A DNA stretch of 64,000 bases from Siniperca chuatsi (Eukaryota > Chordata > Actinopteri > Centrarchiformes > Sinipercidae), in contig NC_058051.1 in NCBI RefSeq assembly GCF_020085105.1, positions 24,922,955 to 24,986,954 of the forward strand, written 5' to 3'. Position numbers and translations under genes: made by a program. Below, in pieces: positions 10,501 through 21,858 of the stretch. Within the stretch, counting starts at the first letter, position 1. Each line of letters starts with the position of its first letter. The notes under the pieces are model-generated. The model saw only the letters and a list, made by a program, of their open reading frames with translations. It was not told the DNA's origin and did not search any database.

Positions 10501-13500
10501 CTCTGCCAAGAATGACAACCTCAAGGCTCTTTTTGGCTCAGATGTCAGTGCGGACAGTCCATCATTTCATCTCAACACCAGCTGCCTTAAGTTCTACCTG
10601 TTAGTCACAAAAATCGTGGAAATATGGACAGATCTGATATTGTACTTTAAGTCTAGCGACAAGGACGATGACAAAGCCAAGTTAATCTGCTCCCAGCTGC
10701 AGGACCCCAAAGTCAGGGCAACATTTATGTTCCTGGAGCAGGCCCTGAAGCCTCTGCACAGTTTCCAAAGACATCTGCAGACACACGACGGGGCTGCCCG
10801 AGCTGATATGCTGCTCATCCTAGAGGAAGCCAGCAGCCTGCTGTCCACCTACACCTCCTACTTCCTTCATCCTCAAGCTGCTGTTCGCTTCATCAATGAA
10901 CGTGATGCCCAAATCCTTAAGGACAAGAAATTCCACCTGTCAAGCCCTGAATTCAATCTGGGTGGGAAAGCTGTGGAAGACTTCCTGAATGAGTCTGAGG
11001 CTACAGAAGCACTGCCACTGTTAAAAGAGGAGGTGACGTCTTTCTACGTCGCACTCACAGGTATCATTGCGGAGGAGCTGCCTCTAAGTGAGGTGGTGCT
11101 AAGGAGCATAGCTCAGCTGCTGAACCCCCAGAGCCGGCTGGAAGTGACAGGGAAAGCAGTAGGGGAGCTCGGGACCACTCTGGGAATCTGCAGCTCCCCC
11201 GAAGAGGTCAACCAGCTCACGAATGAATTCCTTGAGTATCAGCTGGCTCAGGAGGGAAAGAGTGAAGAGGGAGAGAAGGACAACTCAGCAGTGGTTTCAC
11301 TGGAGAAACACTGGGCCAGCGTACTGAAGGACGCCAAGCCAACCTCAATCTTCAGGAAGCTTGTTTTGACCCTATTGTCTCTGCCCTGTCTTCCACTTGA
11401 GGCTCAGCAGGTTTTTTCTCAGGTATGTAAATGGCGGAACCGCATCAACATATTTTGTCTGTGTTTAGGTTTCGCGTGTTTTAATTATTTTTGTGCACTT
11501 CCTGTATTTCCTGTCTCAGGCCCTGATGAATGAAGATGGTGCACTGCTCTCCGAGAGTGAAGCCTTAACAGAAAGCGAGTTTGACGTCACGTCCGACAGC
11601 GCTCTCTCTGACAGCACCAGCAACAAGGACTCCTCAGTTCACACCGAAGGTAACAAGAAAGATAATCCATCAGGTAAATCAAACAAGGAAGTTAAATTTG
11701 CATCTAACTTAATTTAACAATCTGACAAATAAACCACCTTTCATGGGATGATAATGATTCGTATGATGCACCTCACATGTTATTTACACTTTTATCTTAT
11801 TTCTAGAACTGAATGGCCTTAATGTGAGAGTGAAGCCATGTCAAGTCCGCCTTACAAAGATAAATCGTAAGTAAAACAATTTTTTTACTTTTTATTTGCA
11901 TAATTTACACTATTTTAAGAAAAACACCTGGTATGTTATTATTAAAGTGTAATTTTACTCTTATACATTTATTTTGTAAAATGAAGTAAATCTTACTGTA
12001 GCTTTTTAGCTGTGAAAAGTGAAACATTTATAATATACAACAATTTACAATATTTTGTAATGAGGGATCCCATCCCCATCCAGATTTCCAGTTTTAACTT
12101 GTCAGAATGCAGTTATCATATCTCTGATCTCAGCACTAAAACATACTAAAATACTGTTTCCTTCCAAAGAGCAAAGTAATGAACATGGAGGTGCACATGG
12201 AGAGAATGGCGCCTCGTGGAAAGAGGTAACAGAGTTTCTCTTCTGCTTCTTAATCTATTACATCTACTTGGGAAAGAAGCAACCTGCTTAAAAAGGCTAG
12301 ATTTTTAATGACAAATAGGTCTCGGTTGAAAAATATATTTTTGCTGCATCATATGTGGCTTCATTTAAAATTCCAAGTTGCCACTTTTGTAAAGTGAATC
12401 TTCCACTCTTCATTCCTTCTCATCTAACAGTCTGTCTCCCTTTACTTACCTCTTTTCATCTTTATGGCCAACATAATCACTGGTATGATGAGGTGCAGAT
12501 TGCCCCTATATGAAGGTGTGTGTGTTTGTGTGTGTGTTTTGGTGTACATTTGCATGTGCATGATATTTGAGTGTGTAATGGGAGTGTGTTGTCTCTCAGG
12601 GGACCAGTAGGGGAAGTTTTGGCTGGGAAAGCAGCCTCCGCCAGAAGCCACAGGCCCGTACAGTGTTTCAGGCTGGTGCTAGCACCTGGTCCAAACCCGT
12701 AGATCTTGATAAGGACAGCAAAAAGGGTCTGGAGTCCCAAGAAGAGGTGGTAGGTATACTCAAGTATACTACCGGAATACCCCTGGGCCGTCACAGGCCT
12801 CTCTGACCTCTGAAATGCTACTAAAACATACTCAGTGGTTTACCGTACAACATGACACAATGACAAACACGAGTATCTGACTGCATGATTACAACTAGGG
12901 TTGGATCAAATCTGTCTAGGTTTTGCTTTAAAAAAATGTAAATAACAAAAAATAACAACTTTATACTAAAATCCAAAGAATTAAAATAAAATATTTAGTT
13001 AGTGATTTTTTTTACTGCAAAACCACATTAAAAGCAGAAAGTAAGTGTTACCCAAGTAGCTAGGAAGCTCATCAACACATACTGGATAAGTGTTAATTTT
13101 AGCAAAAACTTAAAGGGGCCCTGTGGAGTTTACATTCAGTGTTACTCACCAAAACGCATTGTGTGTATCCTTAAGGTCTAACAAACATGTTGAGTGCATT
13201 TCCTTCATCATCAAACATTTGCAAAGCTGATTTGCTGAAGTTCATGTTTGCTCATGGTCCAAAAACAGGCAAAAGTCTAAACTAGGCAGGCATATGAAAA
13301 TAGCCAAACTTATCCAAAAGGGGTCAGGCTGAGGGGCAAAAGTCCAATGGGAAGGCAGGGAATCATGCAGGCAAAGTCAAACAGGCAGAACAGATGGCTG
13401 GAAAGCTAAAGCGGAAGCAATAGACAATCTGGCAAAGAGTGAATGAGAATGGGCCGGTATAGATATTGCAGGGCTGGTGGGAACAGGTGTGCAGATAGGC

Positions 13501-16500
13501 TGGGGCGGTCAGGTGAGGTACTGCAGGGCAGGAGGGAGTGGCAGGATCTGAAATGACAGGGGAGTTAGTACGTGCACATGCATGAGATAAACAAAACAGG
13601 GGCCCACTTATTGAAAAGCAGGTCCATAGCGCTACTAGAGGTCTAAAACTCCACAGAACCTTTAAATGAACTTAAATTAAGGCTAGATTGGTTACATGCA
13701 ATGTTACATTTCACATAAAATGGAATCATATCTGTCCTGTGAGACAACTGAGTGACGAACATCAACAACACTTACTGTGTGGATTGCCCTTTAGACTCTG
13801 AGCTTAACAAATGATGGAAAATGGAATCCAATCCTACCTCTAACACACCGTCATTTCAGATTCATCATTCGCTTTGTTCATGTGGTGCCAAGTCAAATTA
13901 GAAAAAAGGCAAAAGTGGGATAACACATCCTCTCAAGCATTATGCTGGCTCCCATGTTTAAATTCAATTGAGATAATTTAGTTTGGACCTACAGTGGAAA
14001 AGGCGTGGTCTTGTTTGTTACTGGATTTTTGGATTAGTCATTATATTTCAGTATATTATGCTGCTTTGAACAAAGCGAATGTTTGTATGTTAACAATGAT
14101 GGGGGGCTCTCTTGTTTCTTGTTTTTAACACATTTTCTCCTCTGTGTCACCTGAAATTAAATATCAAAAACAATGATGATGCAAGTGATTGGTGGTAAAT
14201 TTTGAAATACCTACCATCAAATACAGTTATACCGTAGTCATGTTTTATCCTTAAGAAATACACAGGTCCTCACCTAAATTACCTTTTACCTTTGACTTCT
14301 TTCTGTTTTAAATGTGGTTGACTTTCAGGCAGATGAGACATCACCACCCAGTAAACCAACACCAAGAGGACGACAGAAACATGCCTACCAGGTAATAAAA
14401 CAGTTACAGGAAAAAGTCCACAATACAGATGTTCTCAAAGTCTGCTGATCAGACATCATAGAAAATATCTGTGTTGGATATTAATATTTATTTTGAATCA
14501 TTTTTTGTACGTCTGCAGGATGGAAAAGGGTTTCTGACAGGAGAGCTGGTGTGGGGGAAAGTGAAGGGGTTTTCCTGGTGGCCTGGGATGGTGATGCCAT
14601 GGAAAACCAAGTCGGCTCCCCCGGGTATGCGGAGGGTGGAGTGGTTCGGAGATGGGATGTTCTCAGAGGTAAGAAGTACAGTGCATGTGCTCAAGCTGCA
14701 GAAACACTTCACGTGTGTTAAATTGGATTTTTACATCATCATCATCACCGCTTTCTGTTGCAGATCTATACCGACGTCCTGCTGGCATTTAGTGCCTTCA
14801 CTAAGTGCTTCTGCAAAAATTCCTTTGCCAGCTTGCCGATATACAAGGAAGCCATCTACCAGATCATCGAGGTAAACTGTCACAACATAAAAACATTTTG
14901 TACTACATCGTGTTTTCTCAACTTTTTTCAGGCCCACCAATGTAACTTCGTAGTATGTTACACAATGTTGTACTACATTTAGCTATGGTCAGACTCAGGG
15001 AACTACAACTAAATGACCTTCATGACTTTGGTCCCATAATGTTGTGTGGTGCTTCTCATGACAAATGTTTGTTCAACTCAAAGCACTTCTCATCTCATCA
15101 ATACTGACATCATAATTCAGAGCGGTCATTTGTACCTTTTTTCTTTGTGACTGTGAAGAAAAAAGTCCAGGTTCACTCAAAAAATCTCCTTCTGTCTTCA
15201 CTGGGAGTTTATCAGTTTAATGAGAGGAGTTTGACGTAATGTGTAACACAGTTGTTTGTTATTGTATGATATTGTATGATAACCTTTAAAATATATTCAA
15301 TACCATTCCACCCTTTCCATTATTCCATCTGTTTCCATCTATTCAAATGCAACCTTCTTAATATGTATTAGTTCTTTTCTCACTGTTATTGTGTTTTATG
15401 GTAAGAGATAATTGCAGCTTTATCAGACAAGTTTCAACCGACTTTGAAACACATGAGTAGAAAGTTGGCTACAGCAGCTATTTGGCTGTTCTTTGACTTT
15501 AAATTGGATAAAATCTGAAGGTTTGCTCATTAGAACCAAACTGTGAGCTTTTTTCTATGAAAAGTTATTTAACAAATAATGGAAACAGAATAATGAAACA
15601 TAAACTGTCTCCCAACACTTTCAAATAGCTGAGTGATCATTTGGCCCTCTTAATAGGAACAATGTCCATTTTGCAAACATCAAAGATGTTTCATGTATAA
15701 TGGTGAATGTGTTAACTTAGGAAATGTTTGTAATCTACAGTTGGCAAGTGAGCGATGTGGGAAGTCTTTCACTGAGGCGGAAGGAAATAAAGAAAAAGAG
15801 CTGAAGCTGATGCTGGACTGGGCTTTTGAGGGATTTCTGCCTACAGGACCTGAAGGATTCGTACCTCCTGGTAGGTGCACATTTTTAAACGTTTACTTAT
15901 TCACTAATGATTAGATTTACAGAAAGCCTCAGGGAGTAGACCGGTTCAGACAGTGCCAATGTGGCTCTATAAGTAACTTCTTTTTCATGGAGTTTATCAA
16001 AAGATGCTTCTTAAACACACATTTTGTTTTTCATGAAATTTCTCTTGATTCCATCTTTTTCTGGTCTTTTAGATTCTGCTGCACATCATGATTCTTCTGA
16101 CTCTGCCCTATCTGACTACCAGCCTCCAGCAAAAAGGAAATATGTTATTAAAAATAAGGCAAATGCACCCGTCATCACCTATAACAGAGGTTTGTATTAG
16201 TTTTGCTCATTTGTTTTGCACGTTTACTCTATAAACATAACAACAAACTCTCATGAAAGTAAAAGTTTGCATTCATAGGTTTCATGTTATTATGATCATT
16301 ATTTTTCCCTATCTGTGATTTGTTTTGACATTTTACTTTACAGAATCAATTACAGAAAAGGTCAAAGAGAAAGGCAAAAACATTGAATGTAAGTTTTGTG
16401 TGAGAGTATTGAAGAAGTTTGTGATTTAAAATATTCTTTGATATAAACAAAATTCTTATTTTTAAAGAGGTAATGGTTTGTTATTTCAGATTTTTGTTTG

Positions 16501-19500
16501 TCTTGTGGATCATCTGAGATTGAAGTGCAGCACCCGTTGTTTGAAGGTGGTCTTTGTCTAAGATGCAAGGTAATCTAACAACCCGATGATCTATCTCTGT
16601 CTACTTTATGTGGTCTGCTTTACTCCATCCCAGCCCAGTTTGTGAATGTCTAACCTCCATCTGAAACACAGCTGCTATTAACACCCCAAATGCTGCAAAA
16701 CGACCTGTTTGCAGGAGAACTTCACAGAGACACTGTATCGCTACGATGAAGATGGTTACCAATCGTATTGCACCGTGTGCTGTGCCGGCTTGGAGGTCAT
16801 TCTGTGTGGCAACGCCAGCTGTTGCAGGTAAACACTGCTCAGGTGTTATCTCTCTCAGGGCAGACCAGTATATTGATGTTTATTGTTTATCACTGTAAAC
16901 TTAATATTTTGAATCATGAAACTAAAATAATAAGATAATAAGATGTAAACAGGAAGTATAATGTTGCTATGGATTTAGTGAGTTCTGCAATGGGCTATGA
17001 AGCTTGAGCCCTATTTTTTTAGCCTATATTTGTTTTTACATTTTGGCAAATTGGCACCATTAAAAGTATGTCGAATTAGCTATCAGCAGTTCTTGTTTGC
17101 AGTGTACCTATGTATGTACAGACGACTATCACTGGATTACTTTGATACTGAAGAAAACTTAAAAACGTGATGAATTTAAGCAACTTCTGGAGTTATAAGG
17201 AGCAATTTTATATGATTTCTTTGTGGGTTTATGGATATTTATTGATGTGATGGACATTGAAAATAATGATATCCCCAGAAAGTGTAAGTCACACTGAATA
17301 TAAAAATACAGTGTATCATGTCCATGTGTTCAGATTCGATTGAGTTGTGACTCTGAGAAGGATATTTTTGGCGCAAATAGAAGCAATCGGGCGCAAAGGG
17401 TTTTTAAAGTACCTTAATTGAGCTTATAATGAAATTTGGTAGTTGTCCTCTACCTAAACAGAAAGAAAAATTGTTCTAGTTGTCCTGAAGTGTATTTTTG
17501 TCCACATTCCACCCTGAATTTCAACTTTCTAAATGACTAATATATAAGAAATAGCAATGATGGCCAGTGAACTCTGGTTATTCTCTGTTACCTACATTCG
17601 TATGGCTCATGCTAACCGCTCTATTTCTTTTTTGTGTCTGCACAGGTATCATTTTCTCATTCACATGTATGTTCTCGGGTGTTCTCTGTCTCTCTCAGAT
17701 GTTTCTGTAAGGACTGCCTGGAGATCCTGGTGGGCCCGGGAACCTTTGACAAGCTGAAAGATATTGATCCCTGGAGCTGCTACATCTGCAAGCCGTCACA
17801 GTGCGACGGAAACCTCAAACTCAGACCAGACTGGAGCGTTAAGGTTCAAGACTTCTTTGTCAACAACAGCGCCATGGAGTTTGTACGTACCACACTTTAC
17901 TCTCTCATTAAATTTTTCTACACTGGCGATGAGTGAAGAGTTGTTGTTCGGTTCAGTTTGACGGGTAAACTACATGATTCCACTGCTGTTTTATTGTTTC
18001 CGTCTTATTTACATACAATAATTTATGCTTTTAGTTGTAGCAGGTATGTGAGTGAGGCTGCAAATTAATTCTCATCTTTGTTTTAGATGTCCTGTATGTT
18101 TGTTAAAGTGAGGTGATGTTAAATTAGCAAATGTATCCCCATACTATCAAATTGGGTAAGAGAAAATGATTAGGGCTGCAACTAACAGTTATTTAAATTA
18201 CTGATTTATCTGCTGTTTATTTTAACGAGAGAATACTAGGTGTATGACTTAAACAATTAATTTTATGTCGATCGACTAATCGATTAATCAACTAATTGTT
18301 TCAGCTCAAAACGTTCCACTCGTGCATTCGAAGTGGGAAACATCACATTTAGTGACAGGTTTTGGTGGTGGTCCTTGTACACCCGCTAGTCAAGATTTAT
18401 TATATTTCTCCACATTACATATATGAAATATATGTAATATGTAATATATGATTAATATATGAAATTAACTAGTTTTCAAGTGTCTCTTGCTGCATATGCT
18501 GTTATATAACTGACTGGTGCGGTGGTACTGAAATTTGTCTATTTACTTTTTTTTTTATCCCAGGAGCCTCACAGAGTTTACCCCTCCATCCCTGCTGATC
18601 AGCGCAGACCAATCAGAGTGCTCTCGCTTTTTGATGGCATTGCAACAGGTTGGTTCATCATGTCATGTGACAGTCCTGTAAACTCAGACAAACTCATCCA
18701 GGCTCTGTGATGTTTTGTTAATACATACTGCTGAAGAGGAGCCTTTGGAACCTGAACCTTAAATACAATTTTAATGGGGAAAATGGAGAAAAGTCATGGA
18801 GTTTCCGTTTACACATAAAATTAGTATATTCCTCTCATCAGTAACCTGCTTTTAACTACTGTGGCATCATGACAGGATACCTGGTGCTCAAAGTCCTGGG
18901 CTTAAAGATTGAGCGCTACATTGCTTCAGAGATTTGTGAGGATTCGATCGCTGTGGGGATGATCAAGCATGAGGGAAAGATCGAATATGTCAATGATGTT
19001 CGTACCATCACGAGGAAACATGTGAGTACAAGCTGGAGGAAGATTACTAATGTTGTTTATCTGTGTATGCCGCAGCAACCACTGAAAACAAATCTGAACT
19101 TAACTTTAACTCCTTCAGCTTGTGTATTTAAGTTCTTTTTACTAATTTATGTGAGTTTGTGTCACAGCAAAGGCTATGAACAATAGAAAAATATGAACTC
19201 AGCTTAAGCTCTGTAGTTGTGTGTTGCAGCTGGCTGAATGGGGTCCATTTGATCTTCTGATTGGAGGCAGTCCGTGTAACGACCTGTCCATGGTCAACCC
19301 TCTTCGAAAAGGATTATTTGGTATGCAGCTTACAAAGTTTTGTTAAAGGCATTTTTGCAGCTGTGCATGCTGAACAGTAAACAAGTACTTACTGATAAAA
19401 TACTGGAGAAAATATGGTCCCAGTAGGTTTCAGCATCCTCTACACACATAAACTCTTCTTTAACGAATCTCTCTGCTTATCTCTCTCTGTTTGTCCTGCA

Positions 19501-21571
19501 GAGGGCACTGGACGGCTCTTTTTCGAGTTCTACCGAATTCTGACCCTGTTGAAGCCGAAGGAGGGCGACGATCGTCCGTTCTTCTGGTTGTTTGAGAACG
19601 TGGTTTTCATGAGTGCCAACGACAAATCAGATATCTGCAGATTCCTTGAGGTGATTAAATTTGATTAGCGGTGAAAGTATCCTCTCAGCCTGATGGCAGG
19701 GAGCAGACTGCATTAAGTTTTGTTGCTCATTATTTGTGTTCTCCCGGGGGTTTTTTCAGTGTAATCCAATCCTTATCGATGCAGTGAAAGTCAGTCCTGC
19801 TCACAGAGCACGATATTTTTGGGGAAACCTCCCTGGCATGAACAGGTACATACTGATACACAATCTTATTCCTTTCTTCATGCATATTCTCACACAGGAA
19901 GACAAAAATGTATTCCTTAAAAACCTTTGTTCAGTTGACATTCCTATCTGCGTTTCTCTTTAGACCTCTCGCTACAGCTCTAGACGACAAAGTGGCCCTC
20001 CAGGATTGTTTGGAAGTCGGACGCAAGGCAAAGGTAGAAGCATTTAGTTTGCTGTGCTTAAGATAGATGATAACCTGAAGAGCCTACACTCTTGTAGTCT
20101 GTTATTGTTGAAGCAACTAGGAAACAGGGAATCTGCAGGTCTTGAAATGTCTTAAAAAGCATTGAATTTATTTTCCTCAAAAAAAACTTAAAAAGCCTTG
20201 AATTTAATGTACAGAAGTCTTAGATATTTTTTCTTGTCTGCCGTAGACAGAAATGTTAGTTATAAAATGTTTTTGTATCTGATTGCGGGCTGTTGGGAGA
20301 CATTTTACACTTATAAATTAAAAATGGGATTGTTTTAACAGTAGATTGTGTGTGCAGGAGGCTGTTCAGTCCATAATGTTATCAGACACTTAGTATAACA
20401 ATCTGAGCTTGTCAGTGGCTAAAACAAGCACTTTTAGTGGACGTACTTTTGATGGGCTAATTGCCCACAAGGATTACGTTCCAACCATTGCAGCCCGTTT
20501 TACATTTGACCTATTAGTCATTTAGACCCCAAAATATGTAAAAATAGGGCCCAGGTTTTGTTATATACTGCTGGGACGTACTGAAAAAATGTGTCCGCGC
20601 TGGTTTTCCATCATACTTTGGCCGGTATGATCGTGAAATAGGTATTAAATTGTATTCTAAGTGGTATTGAAAAGGTCTTAAAAAGTCATTAGTTTGACTC
20701 TCAACAAATTATTCTTAAAATGGTTTAACACCCTGATTCTGACGTCGTCTCTTCCTGCAGTTTGACAAAGTCCGCACCATCACAACAAAGTCTAACTCTA
20801 TAAGGCAGGGGAAGATGGGGCCACTACCGGTCAACATGAATGGAAAGGAGGACTACCTGTGGTGCACCGAAATGGAACAGTAAGCATTTGTGGAAAATAT
20901 GTTCATGTAAACTGTTTACATCACACGCTACTGTAGATGGCACACGAAAAAGAAGAAAACACTCAACACATTAGACAAAAGTCAAAGGCTTTCTGTTCCA
21001 GAAAGCAGGGTTAACAAACTCTGAACCTAACCCTGAACTCGAGTTTACCAGGGATGCCACCGAACCAGTTCTAAATCAGTAATAACCCGGAGTATTTTTA
21101 AGGTTGGTTCTTCTATTGGCCAGGGAGTGAGATTAGCAGAGGGGAAAACATGGTTTTGGTGTAATGTGCCTGTGTTTGCATGAGGGCCAAGAGGCCGAGG
21201 CATAGAGAATAAATGTGGAAACATTTTACTCAAGTTGACGACAACTTTGCTCGCCACTGTAAGTGCAATAAAATCGTCACGGGGGAAAAGCCAATAAGAG
21301 TTCTATGGACACAACTTAGTCCATGACTATGTTAACAAGGCAGGCCACCTCTGGGTTGTGACCTTGTAACACATATTAGGTTATTTGATTATTTTTTGTT
21401 AACATTTTCCATGTGGTTGACTCGTTTAGGATCTTTGGCTTCCCCAAACACTACACGGACGTGAACAACATGGGCCGGATGCAGAGGCAGAAAGTCCTGG
21501 GTCGCTCCTGGAGTGTCCCTGTTATTCGTCACCTCTTCGCTCCGCTGAAGGATTATTTCGAATGTGAATAA
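7572..21571 (+). CDS. dnmt3bb.1: DNMT3-family de novo DNA methyltransferase with N-terminal CH and hAT-like domains
   Basis: De novo cytosine-5 DNA methyltransferase, expected in the nucleus. Coding exons: 7572-7695, 8458-8603, 9449-9620, 9729-11422, 11520-11673, 11807-11866, 12170-12225, 12600-12749, 14329-14391, 14519-14668, 14764-14871, 15741-15870, 16073-16189, 16344-16388, 16490-16569, 16715-16827, 17699-17882, 18564-18648, 18876-19021, 19230-19320, 19502-19650, 19760-19845, 19964-20033, 20761-20879, 21430-21571. They sum to 4434 bases (1477 aa plus stop), with every junction in phase. Domains: EB1-like CH (about 18-147), BED-like finger plus hAT-like block (148-712), acidic and serine-rich linker (713-873), PWWP (about 878-960), ADD (about 1057-1182), catalytic domain (1183-1477). 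Catalytic motifs are intact: FDGIATG 1205-1211, SPC with Cys1275, ENV 1321-1323. The start is the first ATG after the acceptor and opens the CH domain. Fish dnmt3bb.1 proteins are known to carry a CH domain and to be unusually long; mammalian DNMT3B is about 850 aa. The exact paralogue name is inferred, not proven. Confidence 0.9.
8780..8966 (+). repeat. LINE 3' tail remnant (L2-like)
   Basis: The block ends in GGGATCAATAAAGTATTTC followed by repeats of TGATTC. This is the usual 3' end of fish L2-type LINEs, and other remnants occur at 27960, 43335, 49736 and 62703. It is intronic and has no coding capacity. Confidence 0.6.
9030..9238 (+). repeat. Half copy of the fold-back repeat
   Basis: Matches the right arm of the fold-back element at 38308-38820: GAGGTGCTGGTAGG, an AGAGCCA-x-x-CTAGCTGTTTCC-like block, CTTTATGCTAAGCTAAGCTA, CTCTCAGCAAGA, and a terminal AAACTATTCCTTTAA. 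It lies in the intron before the third coding exon. Only one arm is preserved. Confidence 0.7.
9729..11422 (+). other. dnmt3bb.1: Single 1.7-kb exon: BED-like zinc finger plus hAT-transposase-like block
   Basis: One uninterrupted exon encodes residues 148-712, unlike the short exons on either side. It starts with a W-x-D-I-F-D-W segment and a C2H2 finger of BED type (C185, C188, H205, H211, with a basic tail). A region follows with the layout of a hAT transposase core: a YSDGNGA motif whose Asp346 sits where hAT enzymes carry a catalytic Asp, then a long helical insert starting near [12 protein letters not shown] (C380-H381). The C-terminal end resembles the hAT dimerisation region (HWASVLKD at 675-682, then [16 protein letters not shown] ending at 711). 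Similarity is to domesticated hAT proteins of the ZBED/ZNF862 type. No transposon termini flank the exon, so it appears to be a fixed part of the gene. Transposase activity is not expected. Confidence 0.7.
13111..13665. repeat. MITE-like element with ~20-base terminal inverted repeats
   Basis: The left end is TTAAAGGGGCCCTGTGGAG. The right end, read in reverse complement, is TTAAAGGTTCTGTGGAG. An internal block, ACAAACATGTTGAGTGCA, recurs near 56310. The middle portion, about 13250-13600, looks like a separate insertion. It lies in the intron between coding exons 8 and 9 of the methyltransferase gene. Confidence 0.65.
14519..14871 (+). other. dnmt3bb.1: PWWP domain exons
   Basis: Two exons (14519-14668 and 14764-14871) encode residues 874-959. 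The first contains [17 protein letters not shown], with the PWWP-defining SWWP at 892-895, and ends with [11 protein letters not shown]. The second continues with the helical part. DNMT3 PWWP domains bind methylated Lys36 of histone H3 and help target the enzyme to chromatin. The aromatic cage residues F891, W894 and the following W-F-G-D appear conserved. Confidence 0.9.
16073..17882 (+). other. dnmt3bb.1: ADD (ATRX-DNMT3-DNMT3L) zinc-finger exons
   Basis: Five exons encode the cysteine-rich ADD region, about residues 1003-1182. Paired cysteines appear as CLSC and CLRC (GATA-like finger), then [19 protein letters not shown] and CYICKPSQC (PHD-like finger). All finger cysteines expected of the family seem to be present. 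In mammalian DNMT3 this domain reads unmethylated Lys4 of histone H3 and holds the catalytic domain inactive until it binds. Confidence 0.88.
16945..17235. repeat. Dispersed repeat, paired with a copy at 60.6 kb
   Basis: About 290 bases match 60640-60890 in the same orientation. Shared runs include AACAGGAAGTATAATGTTGC, CATTTTGGCAAATTGGCACCA, ATCACTGGATTACTTTGATA and TCTGGAGTTATAAGGAGCA. It is intronic in the methyltransferase gene. No ORF and no clear ends are seen. Confidence 0.75.
18170..18310 (+). repeat. Fragment of the GCAACTAAC-type teleost repeat
   Basis: Begins GGGCTGCAACTAACAGTTAT and ends in a tract of ATCGACTAATCGATTAATCA. The same motifs recur near 24600, 28820, 32275, 53710 and 56660. 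This is a very common small repeat of spiny-rayed fish; its classification is uncertain. Confidence 0.6.
18564..21571 (+). other. dnmt3bb.1: Catalytic C5-methyltransferase domain exons
   Basis: Eight exons encode residues 1183-1477. Motif I is FDGIATG (cofactor S-adenosylmethionine binding). Motif IV is GGSPCND with the nucleophile Cys1275. ENVVF at 1321-1325 is motif [12 protein letters not shown] and the C-terminal [16 protein letters not shown] run are characteristic of DNMT3A/3B rather than DNMT1 or DNMT3L. The Arg in NNMGRM occupies the position of the DNA-contacting Arg882 of human DNMT3A. Nothing essential is missing, so an active enzyme is expected. Confidence 0.92.
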
Positions 21572-21858
21572 CGACTGTGAACAGAACCATCGCTCTCATA
21601 TCAGAGAGGCAGCGGTAAACCTACTGCCTTATCCTGCCCTGCATTACTAGGTAGTTCAAACTCTCCTTTTTCTCTGAAAGACTAAATTTAGTTTTTACTA
21701 TTTTGACTTTTAGAAGTGTTTCCTCATGAGCTCCTTTAATCTTGTGAGTTGTCAGTCATCCACGATCCACTATCACCAGCAGGCAACGACACTTTATTTT
21801 CTGGTTTCCTTTGATAAATGATGGTGCTGTGATCAAACAGTAATGTTGTACAGAACAT

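Noticed and set aside
17645-17698. Alternative acceptor CACAG upstream of the second ADD-finger exon
   Set aside because: Using it would shift the reading frame and destroy the CFCKDC zinc-binding run.
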